A stretch of 38,446 nucleotides of DNA from Candidatus Tokpelaia sp. (lineage in GTDB: Bacteria; Pseudomonadota; Alphaproteobacteria; Rhizobiales; Rhizobiaceae): the NCBI RefSeq assembly GCF_008636115.1, contig NZ_QLZD01000053.1:1-38446 (forward strand), given 5' to 3'. Made by a program: the position numbers and the translations under genes. The number at the start of each line of letters is the position of its first letter. Position 1 is the stretch's first letter. A model generated the notes under the pieces. The model had not been told where the DNA came from and searched no databases. It saw only the letters and a list, made by a program, of their open reading frames with translations. Below are positions 15,625-23,738 of the stretch, piece by piece.

Positions 15625-17937
15625 ATGAAATTTGCTCTGGTGCTTGAGGCGGTAGACAAAGCCAGCCGGGCAATTAAGGCGGTTGCCACGGCGCAGAAGC
15701 TGGCCGGCAAAACGGCGGTGGAAGCGGCGGATAAGGCTGCACGGGCGCAGGAAAAAGCTACCAGCACACAGGAAGCTGCCAATAGGGTGATGACGGCGAC
15801 TGAACGGCTGGGCGATAAGCACCGCAAGGGCCTGGCTGCGCAAATGGCGCAAATGACAAAACTCAATGTGCTGACGGCAAAATTTGCCAAAATCGGCGCA
15901 GCTATCAATAATAATGGCTGGGGCGAGGTAAAGACCGGCGCGGCCAAGGCGCTGGCCGGTATGCGCGGTGCCATGCGCCGGGCCTTAAAGATAAGCGCTG
16001 TCGGCGCGGTTGGGGGCGGGGGCTTTGGCGCGCTGTTTATGAAGCCGGCGGCGCAATATAGCCAATTAAAGGCACAGCTCCAAGCCGTTACCAAGAGTGC
16101 GGTTGCAACAAAACAGGCGATGGATTGGGTGCAGGCGCAGCAAATGCCGCCGCATGGGATAATGGATTTGACCGCCGGTTTTGTAGCTTTACGCCGTGCC
16201 GGCATTGACCCGACCAAAGGGGCATTGCAGGCCGTGGCTGATGCAGCCACGGCACAGGGCAAAAGCATGGCGGAAGTGACCGGTGCCATGCAGGCAAGTT
16301 TTGCCGGCGATTATGAGGGGCTGAACGCGCTGGGCATAGCGGCACAGCGGCAGGGCAAATATATTGCCTATGTGTTTGCCGATAATAACGGCAAAATGAA
16401 GCGGATAAGAGCGGCCGCCGGCGATACCGGCGCGCAGGCGGCGGCTATGGCCGAGGCCATGCGACAGGCAAGCGGCGGTGCCGCCAGAAACTATGGCCAG
16501 ACATGGGACGGCATGATGGCGCGGCTGGGCGATGTTTTTGACCGGCTGCGTTTGAAGGTAATGGACGCCGGCCTTTATGATTATATTCAGACAAAAGTAA
16601 AATGGGTGCTGGGGGAGCTGGATAAATTATTGGCCAAGTTTGAAAAATGGTCAAATGACGGCCAGTTGCGCGACTGGGTAAAAAAATTAACCGATGCGAT
16701 AGAGAGGGGCCTGACCTTGGCCTGGCAGGTGGCGATGAAATTTTACGCCGCCGGGCAGATGCTTTGGCCGGTGGTGGATAAAATCGCCTGGGCTTTTGGC
16801 GGCTGGGCAAATGTGTTGCCGTTTTTGATAGCCCTGCCTTTTGTGCCGTTTTTAATGCAGGTTGCCAGCGGTGTGGGCATGATGATTAGCGGCTTTATGG
16901 GGCTGTTGCGGCTGGGCAAGCCTTTGCTGTTCCTGTTCCGCGGCTTTGGTGGGGTTTTGCGGCTTTTGGGCGGCTTATTGCCGTGGGTGGGGCGGGCTTT
17001 GCTGGTGCTTTCGCGCGGTTTTATCAGCCTTGGCATAGCAATGATGACCACACCGGTCGGCTGGATTATTGCCGGCATTGCCGCGATAGCAGGCGCTGCT
17101 TACCTTATTTATCGCTATTGGGACAAGATAGGGCCTTACTTCAAAGCGCTGTGGGCTTGGGTGAAGGGCGTATTTGTCGGCTTTTGGAATTGGCTAAAAG
17201 GCTTTTTTGCCGGCCAGAGCATAGGCAGTATTTTGCTTGCGGCCTTTATGCCGATTATCGGCCTGCCTGTGTTGATTTATCAAAGCTGGGATAAAATCGG
17301 CCCTTATATGGCGGCGCTGTGGAATGGAGTTAAAAATATTGTAGCGGCGGCATGGGAGGGGATCAAAGGCCTTATTGGTTGGGAAACATTGCAGCCAAAG
17401 CTGGCCGAGCTGGCGGCCGGCATTGCGGCAAAATTCACCGAGATTTGGAATGGGGTGCAAGAGACTGCGCAAGCGGCTTGGGCGCGACTGGCGGCGATAT
17501 TTAGCTGGGACAATATAAAAGCGGTGTTTGATGCGGTCAAAGACGGCATTATCGGGGTATTTAAGACGATTAAAGAATATGTTCTCGGCGTTTTTGATAG
17601 TATCGGGAAAATGTGGAACACAATAAAGGGCTGGTTTGGCGGCAGCAATGCCGCTGAAGCCGGCGCCAATGCGGCCAAGGCGGAACAGGCGGTAACAGCC
17701 GGGCAAATGCCGGCGGTAGTGCCAGACGGTCAGGCGATGGTGCCGAAGAGCCAGAATGTGGCCGCCGGCGGCAGCACAGGCAGCATTGTGCTGACATTTG
17801 CACCCAATATCAGCATTACCGGCGCTGAACCCAGTGCCGTGCAAAAAGCGGTGCAGGACATCTATGCGCAATTTAAGCGTGAGCTGCCGCGCCTGATGGA
17901 AGAGGCCACGCGGCGCAAGGAAAGACTGGCCTATTAG
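15625..17937 (+). CDS. Tail tape measure protein
   Basis: A 770-residue protein, the longest of the tail module. Residues 1-80 are an Ala/Lys-rich coil. A helical domain follows (AGIDPTKGALQAVADAATAQG near residue 195). Residues 385-500 contain several hydrophobic stretches (VLPFLIALPFVPFLMQVASGVGMMI and later segments) that could cross a membrane. Repeats of a YWDKIGPYFKALW type occur near residues 495-570. The length sets the tail length in this family. GAGGTG precedes ATG 15625. Confidence 0.9.
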   Translation: MKFALVLEAVDKASRAIKAVATAQKLAGKTAVEAADKAARAQEKATSTQEAANRVMTATERLGDKHRKGLAAQMAQMTKLNVLTAKFAKIGAAINNNGWGEVKTGAAKALAGMRGAMRRALKISAVGAVGGGGFGALFMKPAAQYSQLKAQLQAVTKSAVATKQAMDWVQAQQMPPHGIMDLTAGFVALRRAGIDPTKGALQAVADAATAQGKSMAEVTGAMQASFAGDYEGLNALGIAAQRQGKYIAYVFADNNGKMKRIRAAAGDTGAQAAAMAEAMRQASGGAARNYGQTWDGMMARLGDVFDRLRLKVMDAGLYDYIQTKVKWVLGELDKLLAKFEKWSNDGQLRDWVKKLTDAIERGLTLAWQVAMKFYAAGQMLWPVVDKIAWAFGGWANVLPFLIALPFVPFLMQVASGVGMMISGFMGLLRLGKPLLFLFRGFGGVLRLLGGLLPWVGRALLVLSRGFISLGIAMMTTPVGWIIAGIAAIAGAAYLIYRYWDKIGPYFKALWAWVKGVFVGFWNWLKGFFAGQSIGSILLAAFMPIIGLPVLIYQSWDKIGPYMAALWNGVKNIVAAAWEGIKGLIGWETLQPKLAELAAGIAAKFTEIWNGVQETAQAAWARLAAIFSWDNIKAVFDAVKDGIIGVFKTIKEYVLGVFDSIGKMWNTIKGWFGGSNAAEAGANAAKAEQAVTAGQMPAVVPDGQAMVPKSQNVAAGGSTGSIVLTFAPNISITGAEPSAVQKAVQDIYAQFKRELPRLMEEATRRKERLAY

Positions 17938-17941
17938 CATT

Positions 17942-18015
17942 CGCCCGAAGGGCGCAAGGGCGACTGCCCGCCGGCGTTGATACGCCGCCCCCGTGGAGGC
18001 GTTCCCGAAGGGAAC
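17942..18015 (+). other. Cluster of four small hairpins between tape measure and U genes
   Basis: In 75 bases: CGCCC-GAA-GGGCG (17942-17954), GGGC-GACT-GCCC (17958-17969), CGGCGT-TGAT-ACGCCG (17972-17987) and GTTCCC-GAA-GGGAAC (18001-18015). There is no T-run. They may act as processing or stability elements in the tail mRNA. Confidence 0.6.
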
Positions 18016-18038
18016 TGCCGTGAACGCAAAGGAATATT

Positions 18039-18512
18039 ATGATTACGGCAATGCTTGGCTCTATCACTTTAGGGGTTTTGGGTGGTTTGGACTATCTGAC
18101 CGGGCCGAAAAGCGACAGGGAACGGTTTCGCAACACTTATGCGCGGCATGATGTGATAAGCGGCAAGCCGGTGCTGCAGGAAATCGGCCGCGAGCTGGAC
18201 GAACGCAACATGAGCTTTTTCTTTGATGAGACATTTTGCAATCCGGTGGCGCAATGGGCGCGGCTCTGGGCAGCGTATCAAATGAAAATGCCGCTGCCAT
18301 TTGTCAGCCAGGCAGGGTTTGCCGGTATGCGTTATGTAGTTGAGGGCTTGGAGAAAGATAACCAGAAAACCACCCGCAGCGGGGTGATTGTGCGGATTGA
18401 GGCGACCATGACGCTGATTGAGGCGCCGCTGTTAAACCCGCTGGACAGCCTGATGCAGGGCATGGGCGCGGGGCTGAAAAATGCGCTTTCCCTGCCGTTA
18501 TCGCTGAAATAA
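18039..18512 (+). CDS. P2 gpU-like tail protein
   Basis: A 157-residue protein of the P2 gpU family. It has a beta strand-rich start (MITAMLGSITLGVLGG), a middle region with ERFRNTYARHDVISGKPVLQEIG, and a strand RSGVIVRIEATMTLIEA near residue 120. In P2 it helps end or stabilise the tail. AAAGGAA lies before ATG 18039. Its stop codon TAA is the first element of the 48-bp repeat array. Confidence 0.85.
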   Translation: MITAMLGSITLGVLGGLDYLTGPKSDRERFRNTYARHDVISGKPVLQEIGRELDERNMSFFFDETFCNPVAQWARLWAAYQMKMPLPFVSQAGFAGMRYVVEGLEKDNQKTTRSGVIVRIEATMTLIEAPLLNPLDSLMQGMGAGLKNALSLPLSLK

Positions 18513-19000
18513 GGAGTGGTTATAGTGGGGCTTAATTTGTGTCGATTCGACAGAGAGTAAGGGAATTTATAATGATGGGCTAATTTGTGTGCAGGAAACA
18601 GAAATTAGTCCACTCTTATAGCCAGGCTTAATTTGTATGTGCCCGACAGAAAATAAGCGGTGCTTATAAGCCTGCCTTGGTTTGTGTGGCGCGGACAGAG
18701 AGTAAGGCAGGCTTATAGTCAGGCTTAATTTGTGTCGCGGCGACAGGGATAAGAGGAGCTTATAAGCGTTCTTGCGCTCTGTCCAAGAGACGGAAAATAA
18801 GGGGTGCTTATAACAACCGCTAATTTGTGTGAGTTGGACAGAAATAAGCAGCTCTTATAAGGCAGCTTAATTTGTATGCGCCTGACGGAAAATAAGCGGT
18901 GCTTGTAAGCTGCCTCGGTTTGTGTGGCGCGGACAGAGAGTAAGGTAGCCTATAGTCAGGCTTAATTTGTGTCGCAGCGACAGGGATAAAGGGTGCAATT
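18510..19000 (+). repeat. Array of ten degenerate 48-bp tandem repeats
   Basis: The whole gap between the U and X genes is made of ten imperfect units of 47-49 bp. The TTTGTGT-like anchor occurs at 18536, 18584, 18632, 18681, 18729, about 18776, 18824, 18871, 18919 and 18966. A typical unit is GGCTTAATTTGTGTCGC, a short variable stretch, GACAG, then ATAAG, a purine-rich SD-like element and CTTATA. Several units hold a small hairpin (TGTCG-CGG-CGACA, or GGGCTAATTT with AAATTAGTCC). The last unit ends in the start codon of the X gene. Unit lengths do not preserve a reading frame, so it is not coding. Confidence 0.9.
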
Positions 19001-19228
19001 ATGGATTATATCACGCACAGAACGACAGAAGGGGAGCGCTGGGACATATTGGCGCTGCGCTATTATCGCGATGTATCCCGGCAAAATGTGCTGATTTCCG
19101 CCAATCGGGCACTGTTTGCCGGCTTTGCCGTGCCGGCACGGCTGCCGGCCGGTCTGACGCTGCAAGTGCCGCTGATTGATGTGCCTGTGGCGAGCACAGA
19201 TGACCGCCTGCCGCCATGGAAGAGGTGA
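19001..19228 (+). CDS. P2 gpX-like tail protein (LysM-like)
   Basis: A 75-residue protein with the gpX signature: an early T-EGERWDILALRYY segment followed by NVLISANRAL and LPAGLTLQVPLIDVP, a LysM-type fold thought to sit in the baseplate hub. Its start codon and ribosome-binding site (AAAGGGTG) are the last part of the tenth 48-bp repeat unit. It is followed by a very small membrane peptide gene. Confidence 0.88.
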   Translation: MDYITHRTTEGERWDILALRYYRDVSRQNVLISANRALFAGFAVPARLPAGLTLQVPLIDVPVASTDDRLPPWKR

Positions 19229-19232
19229 GGCG

Positions 19233-19325
19233 ATGGAATTTTGGGTTATTCTTATGTTGATTGCCTTTGGTTATCCGGGCTGGGCATTCTTTTTCCTTTT
19301 AGTGTTTTGGGCAATGAAATCTTAA
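19233..19325 (+). CDS. Putative 30-residue hydrophobic membrane peptide
   Basis: An ORF of 30 codons beginning at ATG 19233 behind AGAGGTGAGG and ending TAATG, overlapping the start of the D gene. Almost the whole peptide (FWVILMLIAFGYPGWAFFFL) is hydrophobic. It could be a real membrane peptide or simply a leader that couples translation to gene D. No homologue is recognised. Confidence 0.4.
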   Translation: MEFWVILMLIAFGYPGWAFFFLLVFWAMKS

Positions 19326-20500
19326 TGGATATTATCGGCACTGCAGCGGGTATGATTGGCGGTATTTTGAGCGGTGGCGGGGTGCTGCAGCCGGCCTTCC
19401 GCGTGATCTATCAGGGCAAAGACATTACGGCTGCTTTTGCCCCGCAAGTATTGTCTGTTCATTATACTGACAAGAGGCACGGCGAGGCTGATGAGGCGAC
19501 TTTGAGCCTGCAGAATAGTGACGGCCGCTGGTTGCAAGCATGGGCACCCGATGATGGTGATGTATTCAGCCTTTATTACGGCTATGCCGATAATCAGGTT
19601 TTTGCTGGCGAATTTACTGTAGATGAATGGAGCGTGAGCGGCGACAGCGGCGGCGACAAGGTGGAGATTAAGGGGCTTGCGGCCAGTAAGAAGCAGGAAT
19701 TGCGAACTAAAAATACTGTAGCCTATGAGAAAAGCAAGCTTTCCGAAATTGTCGGCAAAATTGCCGCCAAGCATGGCTTGTCAGTGGAAGGGGCGATCGA
19801 GGATTTGCCGTTTGAGCGCATTACCCAGCATGGAGAGCGGGATTTGGAATTCCTGAAACGCCTGGCTGATGATTACGGCCATTATTTTAGCGTTAAGGGT
19901 AAAAAGCTGGTCTTTACGAGCCGCGATGCGTTGCGCGCGCGGCAGCCGGTAATGGTGATTGACCGGCTGGCAGCGGCCGGGCAGATGCTGAAAAATTACA
20001 GCTTGCGCAAGGCTGACCATGCGGCCAGCAAATCAGCCAAAGTGAAGTTTCAAAACCCGCGCCGCAAGGCACTGGTAGGGCAGAAGGCAGATAGCGCCGA
20101 AGATTTAGGGGTTGTCACCTCTACCGGCGACATTATGAAAATTGATGTGCGCGTGGAGAATGATGACCAGGCGAAGCGGGTAGCCAAAAGCCGGCTGGAT
20201 AGTAAAAATGCGCAAAAATGGACAGGCAATATGAGCCTTGTCGGTTTGCCCGCTCTGGTGGCCGGCGCGGTGGTTAAACTGGCTAATTTCGGTGTGTTTG
20301 ACGGCGAATGGCTGATTGCCCAGAGCGAGCATAGTATTGAGCGTTCAGGTTATGAGACGAATATTGAAATAGAAAAGGCCAGCGCCAAAAATATTGCCGA
20401 TGGCAAGGCCGCCAAGACAGTGAAAAGCGGGCAGACGGCCAAAGATGACGGTATAGAGGATTTGGGCGTGATTGATGCCGGCGGCAACATCACAAAATAA
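19325..20500 (+). CDS. P2 gpD-like baseplate hub protein (late control D)
   Basis: A 391-residue protein. ATG 19325 is chosen because it overlaps the preceding stop (TAATG) and gives the usual N-terminus; longer in-frame starts lack family sequence. Features of gpD are an N-terminal strand region with LQPAFRVIYQGKDIT, the middle HGERDLEFLKRLADDYGHYFSVKGKKL near residues 175-200, and a C-terminal domain. It is the T4 gp27-like hub on which the spike sits. Its stop codon starts the second 48-bp repeat cluster. Confidence 0.85.
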   Translation: MDIIGTAAGMIGGILSGGGVLQPAFRVIYQGKDITAAFAPQVLSVHYTDKRHGEADEATLSLQNSDGRWLQAWAPDDGDVFSLYYGYADNQVFAGEFTVDEWSVSGDSGGDKVEIKGLAASKKQELRTKNTVAYEKSKLSEIVGKIAAKHGLSVEGAIEDLPFERITQHGERDLEFLKRLADDYGHYFSVKGKKLVFTSRDALRARQPVMVIDRLAAAGQMLKNYSLRKADHAASKSAKVKFQNPRRKALVGQKADSAEDLGVVTSTGDIMKIDVRVENDDQAKRVAKSRLDSKNAQKWTGNMSLVGLPALVAGAVVKLANFGVFDGEWLIAQSEHSIERSGYETNIEIEKASAKNIADGKAAKTVKSGQTAKDDGIEDLGVIDAGGNITK

Positions 20501-20651
20501 GGGGAGCTTATAAGCCGGCTTAGCCTGTGTCGCGGCGACAAGGAATAAGAGAATTTATAAGAGTAGACTAATTGGTGTGCAGGAGACAGAAATTAGTCCA
20601 CCCTTATAGTCGGGCTTGATTTGCGTGTTTTCGGCACAAAGGAAGGGCAAA
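20498..20651 (+). repeat. Second cluster of three 48-bp repeat units
   Basis: Anchors at 20524, 20572 and 20620 are 48 bases apart. The middle unit contains the same GACTAATT...AATTAGTC hairpin as unit two of the large array. The cluster starts at the gpD stop codon and ends at the ribosome-binding site of the V gene, the same phase as the large array. Confidence 0.85.
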
Positions 20652-21200
20652 ATGAGGGCGCAGTATAAAAATGGCATTGTGCGCGCGGTGGACGGGGCGC
20701 GCGGTCTGGCGCGGGTGGAATTCCCCGATGAAGACGGGGTAGCAAGCTGGTGGCTTTCCGTCAATTCCGGCTTTACCGGTGGCTCTAAAAGCTATGCCAT
20801 GCCGGAAATTGGCAGTCAGGTCGCTTGCCTGACTGATGAGCGCGGTGAGGAAGGGCTGATAATAGGCGCGATTTACAGCGAGAAAGATTTGCCGCCGAGT
20901 GTCGATGCCAATGAAATTGTGCAGATTTTGGCCGGCGGCCGTGAGGAGCGCTATAACAAGACGACTGGCACCATGCTGGTGAAGCAGACAGCGCCGCTGA
21001 CGCTGGAAATCGGCACGGCTAAAGCGGTGATAGCGCCGGACAGCATTACCTTGAGCGTTGGCGGGGTGAGCCTGACTATCACTGCCGCCGGCGTGGAAAT
21101 TAAGGGCGGGAAAATCACGCATGACGGCAAAAATATCGGCAGCACGCATAAACATGGCGGTGTGGAAGCCGGCGGTAGCAAAACACAGCCGCCGGAATAG
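20652..21200 (+). CDS. Baseplate spike protein (P2 gpV-like)
   Basis: A 182-residue protein starting at ATG 20652 behind AAGGAAGGG. It has an N-terminal OB-like domain (GIVRAVDGARGLARVEFPDEDG, WWLSVN), then a repetitive beta region (ITLSVGGVSLTITAAGVEIKGGKITHDG), and a tip with THKHGGV. The histidine pair in HKH is the metal-binding spike tip of gpV-like proteins. It would pierce the outer membrane. Confidence 0.88.
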   Translation: MRAQYKNGIVRAVDGARGLARVEFPDEDGVASWWLSVNSGFTGGSKSYAMPEIGSQVACLTDERGEEGLIIGAIYSEKDLPPSVDANEIVQILAGGREERYNKTTGTMLVKQTAPLTLEIGTAKAVIAPDSITLSVGGVSLTITAAGVEIKGGKITHDGKNIGSTHKHGGVEAGGSKTQPPE

Positions 21201-21208
21201 GTTCTGGT

Positions 21209-21439
21209 TTACAGAGCAATCATTTCTATAGCTGTCCACGGAAGGAAGCGTAAACGCCCATAACCGTTCATTGGCATCTCGCCTTGATGTCTGTGCACTT
21301 TATCGGCTGTCATCATAATACCCTTATCATTTGTGGATTTCAGGAGGCCGCGAATACCATTATCAGAGACTGTTGTAACATAGACTTCACGCTCCAAATA
21401 TGCGCTAAGGTCTGTTATTTGCTGGTTTGTCTCACTCAT
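21209..21439 (-). CDS. Small Sm-like (SH3-barrel) protein, antisense moron
   Basis: A 76-residue protein on the - strand, with AAGGAAAG before ATG 21439. The pattern LEREVYVTTVSDNGIRGLLKSTNDKGIMMTADKV, then a loop, then FLPWTAIEMIAL resembles the two-part Sm/LSm fold, in which a bent five-strand sheet ends in a W-AI-I strand. That suggests RNA binding or a phage adaptor barrel, but the fold call is by eye. It sits opposite to the baseplate genes, between V and W, and probably has its own promoter. Confidence 0.6.
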   Translation of the reverse strand: MSETNQQITDLSAYLEREVYVTTVSDNGIRGLLKSTNDKGIMMTADKVHRHQGEMPMNGYGRLRFLPWTAIEMIAL

Positions 21440-21460
21440 TGTGCTTTCCTTTTTAACTTC

Positions 21461-21483
21461 ACGGGCATAATGCCCGTTTTTTT
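21461..21483 (+). terminator. Rho-independent terminator, third copy of the repeated type
   Basis: Stem ACGGGCA/TGCCCGT with a 3-base loop, seven T and GTGCC. It matches the copies at 6769 and 14818. It is positioned 30 bases before the W gene. Confidence 0.8.
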
Positions 21484-21512
21484 GTGCCTTGCGCGCATGC
21501 GAGACTGGGCGC

Positions 21513-21914
21513 ATGACGGATAGGCGCACAATCGCAAATATTCATTGGCAAATCAAGCTGGCCCGTGGTGCAGACGCGGCGCCAGCCGGCATTGTGACTG
21601 ACTATGCCGATATAGAGCAAGAAATACGCACAATCATTATGACGCCGCTTGGCTCTGTGCCGACCAACCCGCTGAAGGGGTGCGATTTGCTGCCGTTGAT
21701 TGACCTGCCGGGTGAACAGGCAGCACCGCTGGCGGCACAGCGCATTTATGACGCGCTGGCGCTGTGGGTGCAGCGCATAGAGCTAGGCACAGTGAGCGTG
21801 CAGCCGGTAGCAGTTCACCATTGGCGGGTTCTTGTGCCATGGCGGGTAAAAGACGATGTGCTGGCCGAATTCCAGACAGCGGAATTTGACATTGATTTTG
21901 TGAAGGATATTTAG
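21513..21914 (+). CDS. Baseplate protein W (gp25-like)
   Basis: A 133-residue protein starting at ATG 21513. The family pattern includes a segment TDYADIEQEIRTIIMTPLGSVPTNP near residues 30-55, typical of P2 gpW and T4 gp25 (baseplate wedge). The ribosome-binding site is weak (GAGACTGGG). It is followed three bases later by gene J, with which it forms the baseplate wedge. Confidence 0.85.
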   Translation: MTDRRTIANIHWQIKLARGADAAPAGIVTDYADIEQEIRTIIMTPLGSVPTNPLKGCDLLPLIDLPGEQAAPLAAQRIYDALALWVQRIELGTVSVQPVAVHHWRVLVPWRVKDDVLAEFQTAEFDIDFVKDI

Positions 21915-21916
21915 GC

Positions 21917-23053
21917 GTGCGCAAGAACGAACTCGGGGCATTCAATCTGGACACATTGCGCGCGCTGCCGCGCCCAAACATTTATGAGCGCGATCCGCTG
22001 AAAATAAAAGCACGCATGATTGCTTATTTTGAGCAGCAGACAGGGCGTAAGCTCTATGACGGCCAGGTTGAAATGTATCTGATTGAGACTTGGGCATATG
22101 GCTTTTCGCTTGCGATGGAAGAGGCACAGGCGCAGGCAGAACAATATTTGGTTGCCTTTAGCGCCGGCGGCGGGTTGGACGCTTTAGGGGCTAATCGCAG
22201 CCTGACGCGTTTGCCGTCCGCGGCGGCGCGAACCACCTTACGCTTTGCTTTACTCCAGCCACAGGCGCGTCCGCTAACCATACCGGCGGATTTTGCCGTC
22301 AGAAGTGAGGATAGTGATGTGCAGTTTCTGACGCTGCAAGCTTTGGTAATAGCAGCCGGGCAGCAGCAGGCCGAAGTGCAAGCCGTGGCAGCACAGGCAG
22401 GCGCGGCCGGTAATGGTTTTGCTACCGGCAGCCTGACAATTATGACCTCACCTATTGCCGGGCTGGCTGTCGCCAATATCACTGTCTCAAGCGGCGGGGC
22501 AGATATAGAGAGTGATGATGCCTACCGCCTGCGGCTGGCCAATGCTTTAGAGCTTGTCTCACAATCCGGGCCGGCAGCCGGCTATCGCGAACGGATTTTT
22601 GCTGTCTCGGCGGCGATTGTGGATTGCGCAGTGTTTCGTCCGCAACCCTGCTATATTGACATTTACGCGCTGACAGCCACCGGCACGGCCGGAACTGAGC
22701 TAAAGGCGCAGATAGAAGCTGCTCTTGACCCGGAATATGGCAGGCCGATGGGTGATGAGGTTACCATTAAAGATTGTGAGGGCGTGGAGCTTGCCGGCAC
22801 GCTGACCATACGCGCCTATAGCGGCTTACCCGAAATAGAAAAACAGGCACAAGCGCAGTTGTCCGTAATCACTGATGGCTGGCGGCAAAGCCTTGCCGCC
22901 GTAATTGCGCCAAGCGACTTGATTGAAGCGGTCAAGCATATTGGCGGCGTGCTGGACGCACAGATTGACGGTTTGATTTATCAAAAGCTCACAGCGCCGC
23001 AATATGTTGCTAAGGCTGACATCACCATTAAAATGGAGATGGTCAATGGCTAA
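21917..23053 (+). CDS. Baseplate protein J
   Basis: A 378-residue baseplate wedge protein starting at GTG 21917. Recognisable parts are FSAGGGLDALGANRSLTRLP (about residues 75-95), the repetitive beta middle, and ADIESDDAYRLRLANALE followed by SGPAAGYRERIFAVSAAI near residues 195-230. This last part is the J-like signature. In P2, J and I build the baseplate arms. It overlaps the I gene by eight bases. Confidence 0.88.
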   Translation: MRKNELGAFNLDTLRALPRPNIYERDPLKIKARMIAYFEQQTGRKLYDGQVEMYLIETWAYGFSLAMEEAQAQAEQYLVAFSAGGGLDALGANRSLTRLPSAAARTTLRFALLQPQARPLTIPADFAVRSEDSDVQFLTLQALVIAAGQQQAEVQAVAAQAGAAGNGFATGSLTIMTSPIAGLAVANITVSSGGADIESDDAYRLRLANALELVSQSGPAAGYRERIFAVSAAIVDCAVFRPQPCYIDIYALTATGTAGTELKAQIEAALDPEYGRPMGDEVTIKDCEGVELAGTLTIRAYSGLPEIEKQAQAQLSVITDGWRQSLAAVIAPSDLIEAVKHIGGVLDAQIDGLIYQKLTAPQYVAKADITIKMEMVNG

Positions 23054-23738
23054 ATCGTTGACAGGGCTTAAAACCCGTCTTGATCCAAAAACACTGCCGC
23101 CGGTTGTAGCAAACGGCCTGACCGCTGCACTGACAAAGGCCGCAGCCAGACAGCTTGATGAGCCGGATTTCCGCCTTGTGATGGCAGAGTTTATCGACAC
23201 GGCGCCCAGCGCCAGCCTGCCGGCGCTGGTTCGGGAGCTGTCGCTGGAAGATTTGATTGAGCCGGGCATGCGCGAGGATATAGTGCGCGGCCTGTTAAAG
23301 CGCACGGTGGAACTGCATGCTGCCAAAGGCACAGTGGCCGGAGTGCGCGCCGTGCTGGCACTGCTTGGTGCCAAAGCCGATTGGCAGCAATGGTATTTGC
23401 AGTCGCCCAAAGGCGAGCCGGGCACGCATAAAGTGGTTGTGTTCCCCGAAAGTGCCGTTTTTAACAATGGTGACCCGATTTTATCGCCGCGGACGGCAGC
23501 TTTGGTGCGGCGCGCTATAAGCAATTATAAGCGTAAGAGCCAAGACATCACCATTTATCAGGGACTGACCAATAAAGGCGCGGTTTATCCTGCCTGCGTG
23601 GCGGCCAGCAGTCGCAAAATCGCAATTTATGCCCCGCAATTAGGCAATCAGACATATCAAATGCCGTATTTTAGCGGGGCATGGACTGCGGCAATCCGGC
23701 GCATACGCATCAATATGAAAGGGTCGTTATATGGCTGA
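23046..23738 (+). CDS. Tail protein I (P2 gpI-like)
   Basis: A 230-residue protein. ATG 23046 lies within the last codons of J behind GGAGATGG. The gpI pattern is visible: LPALVRELSLEDLIEPGMREDIVRGLLKRTVELHAAKGTVAGVRAVL (about residues 60-105, cut here into the usual helices) and a C-terminal domain of strands. It joins the fibre to the baseplate. It overlaps the fibre gene by eight bases. Confidence 0.83.
   Translation: MAKSLTGLKTRLDPKTLPPVVANGLTAALTKAAARQLDEPDFRLVMAEFIDTAPSASLPALVRELSLEDLIEPGMREDIVRGLLKRTVELHAAKGTVAGVRAVLALLGAKADWQQWYLQSPKGEPGTHKVVVFPESAVFNNGDPILSPRTAALVRRAISNYKRKSQDITIYQGLTNKGAVYPACVAASSRKIAIYAPQLGNQTYQMPYFSGAWTAAIRRIRINMKGSLYG

Noticed and set aside
18510-19000. The 48-bp repeat array as a CRISPR array
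   Set aside because: The units are degenerate along their whole length, the supposed spacers share sequence with each other, and the conserved parts are split. No cas gene is near this place.
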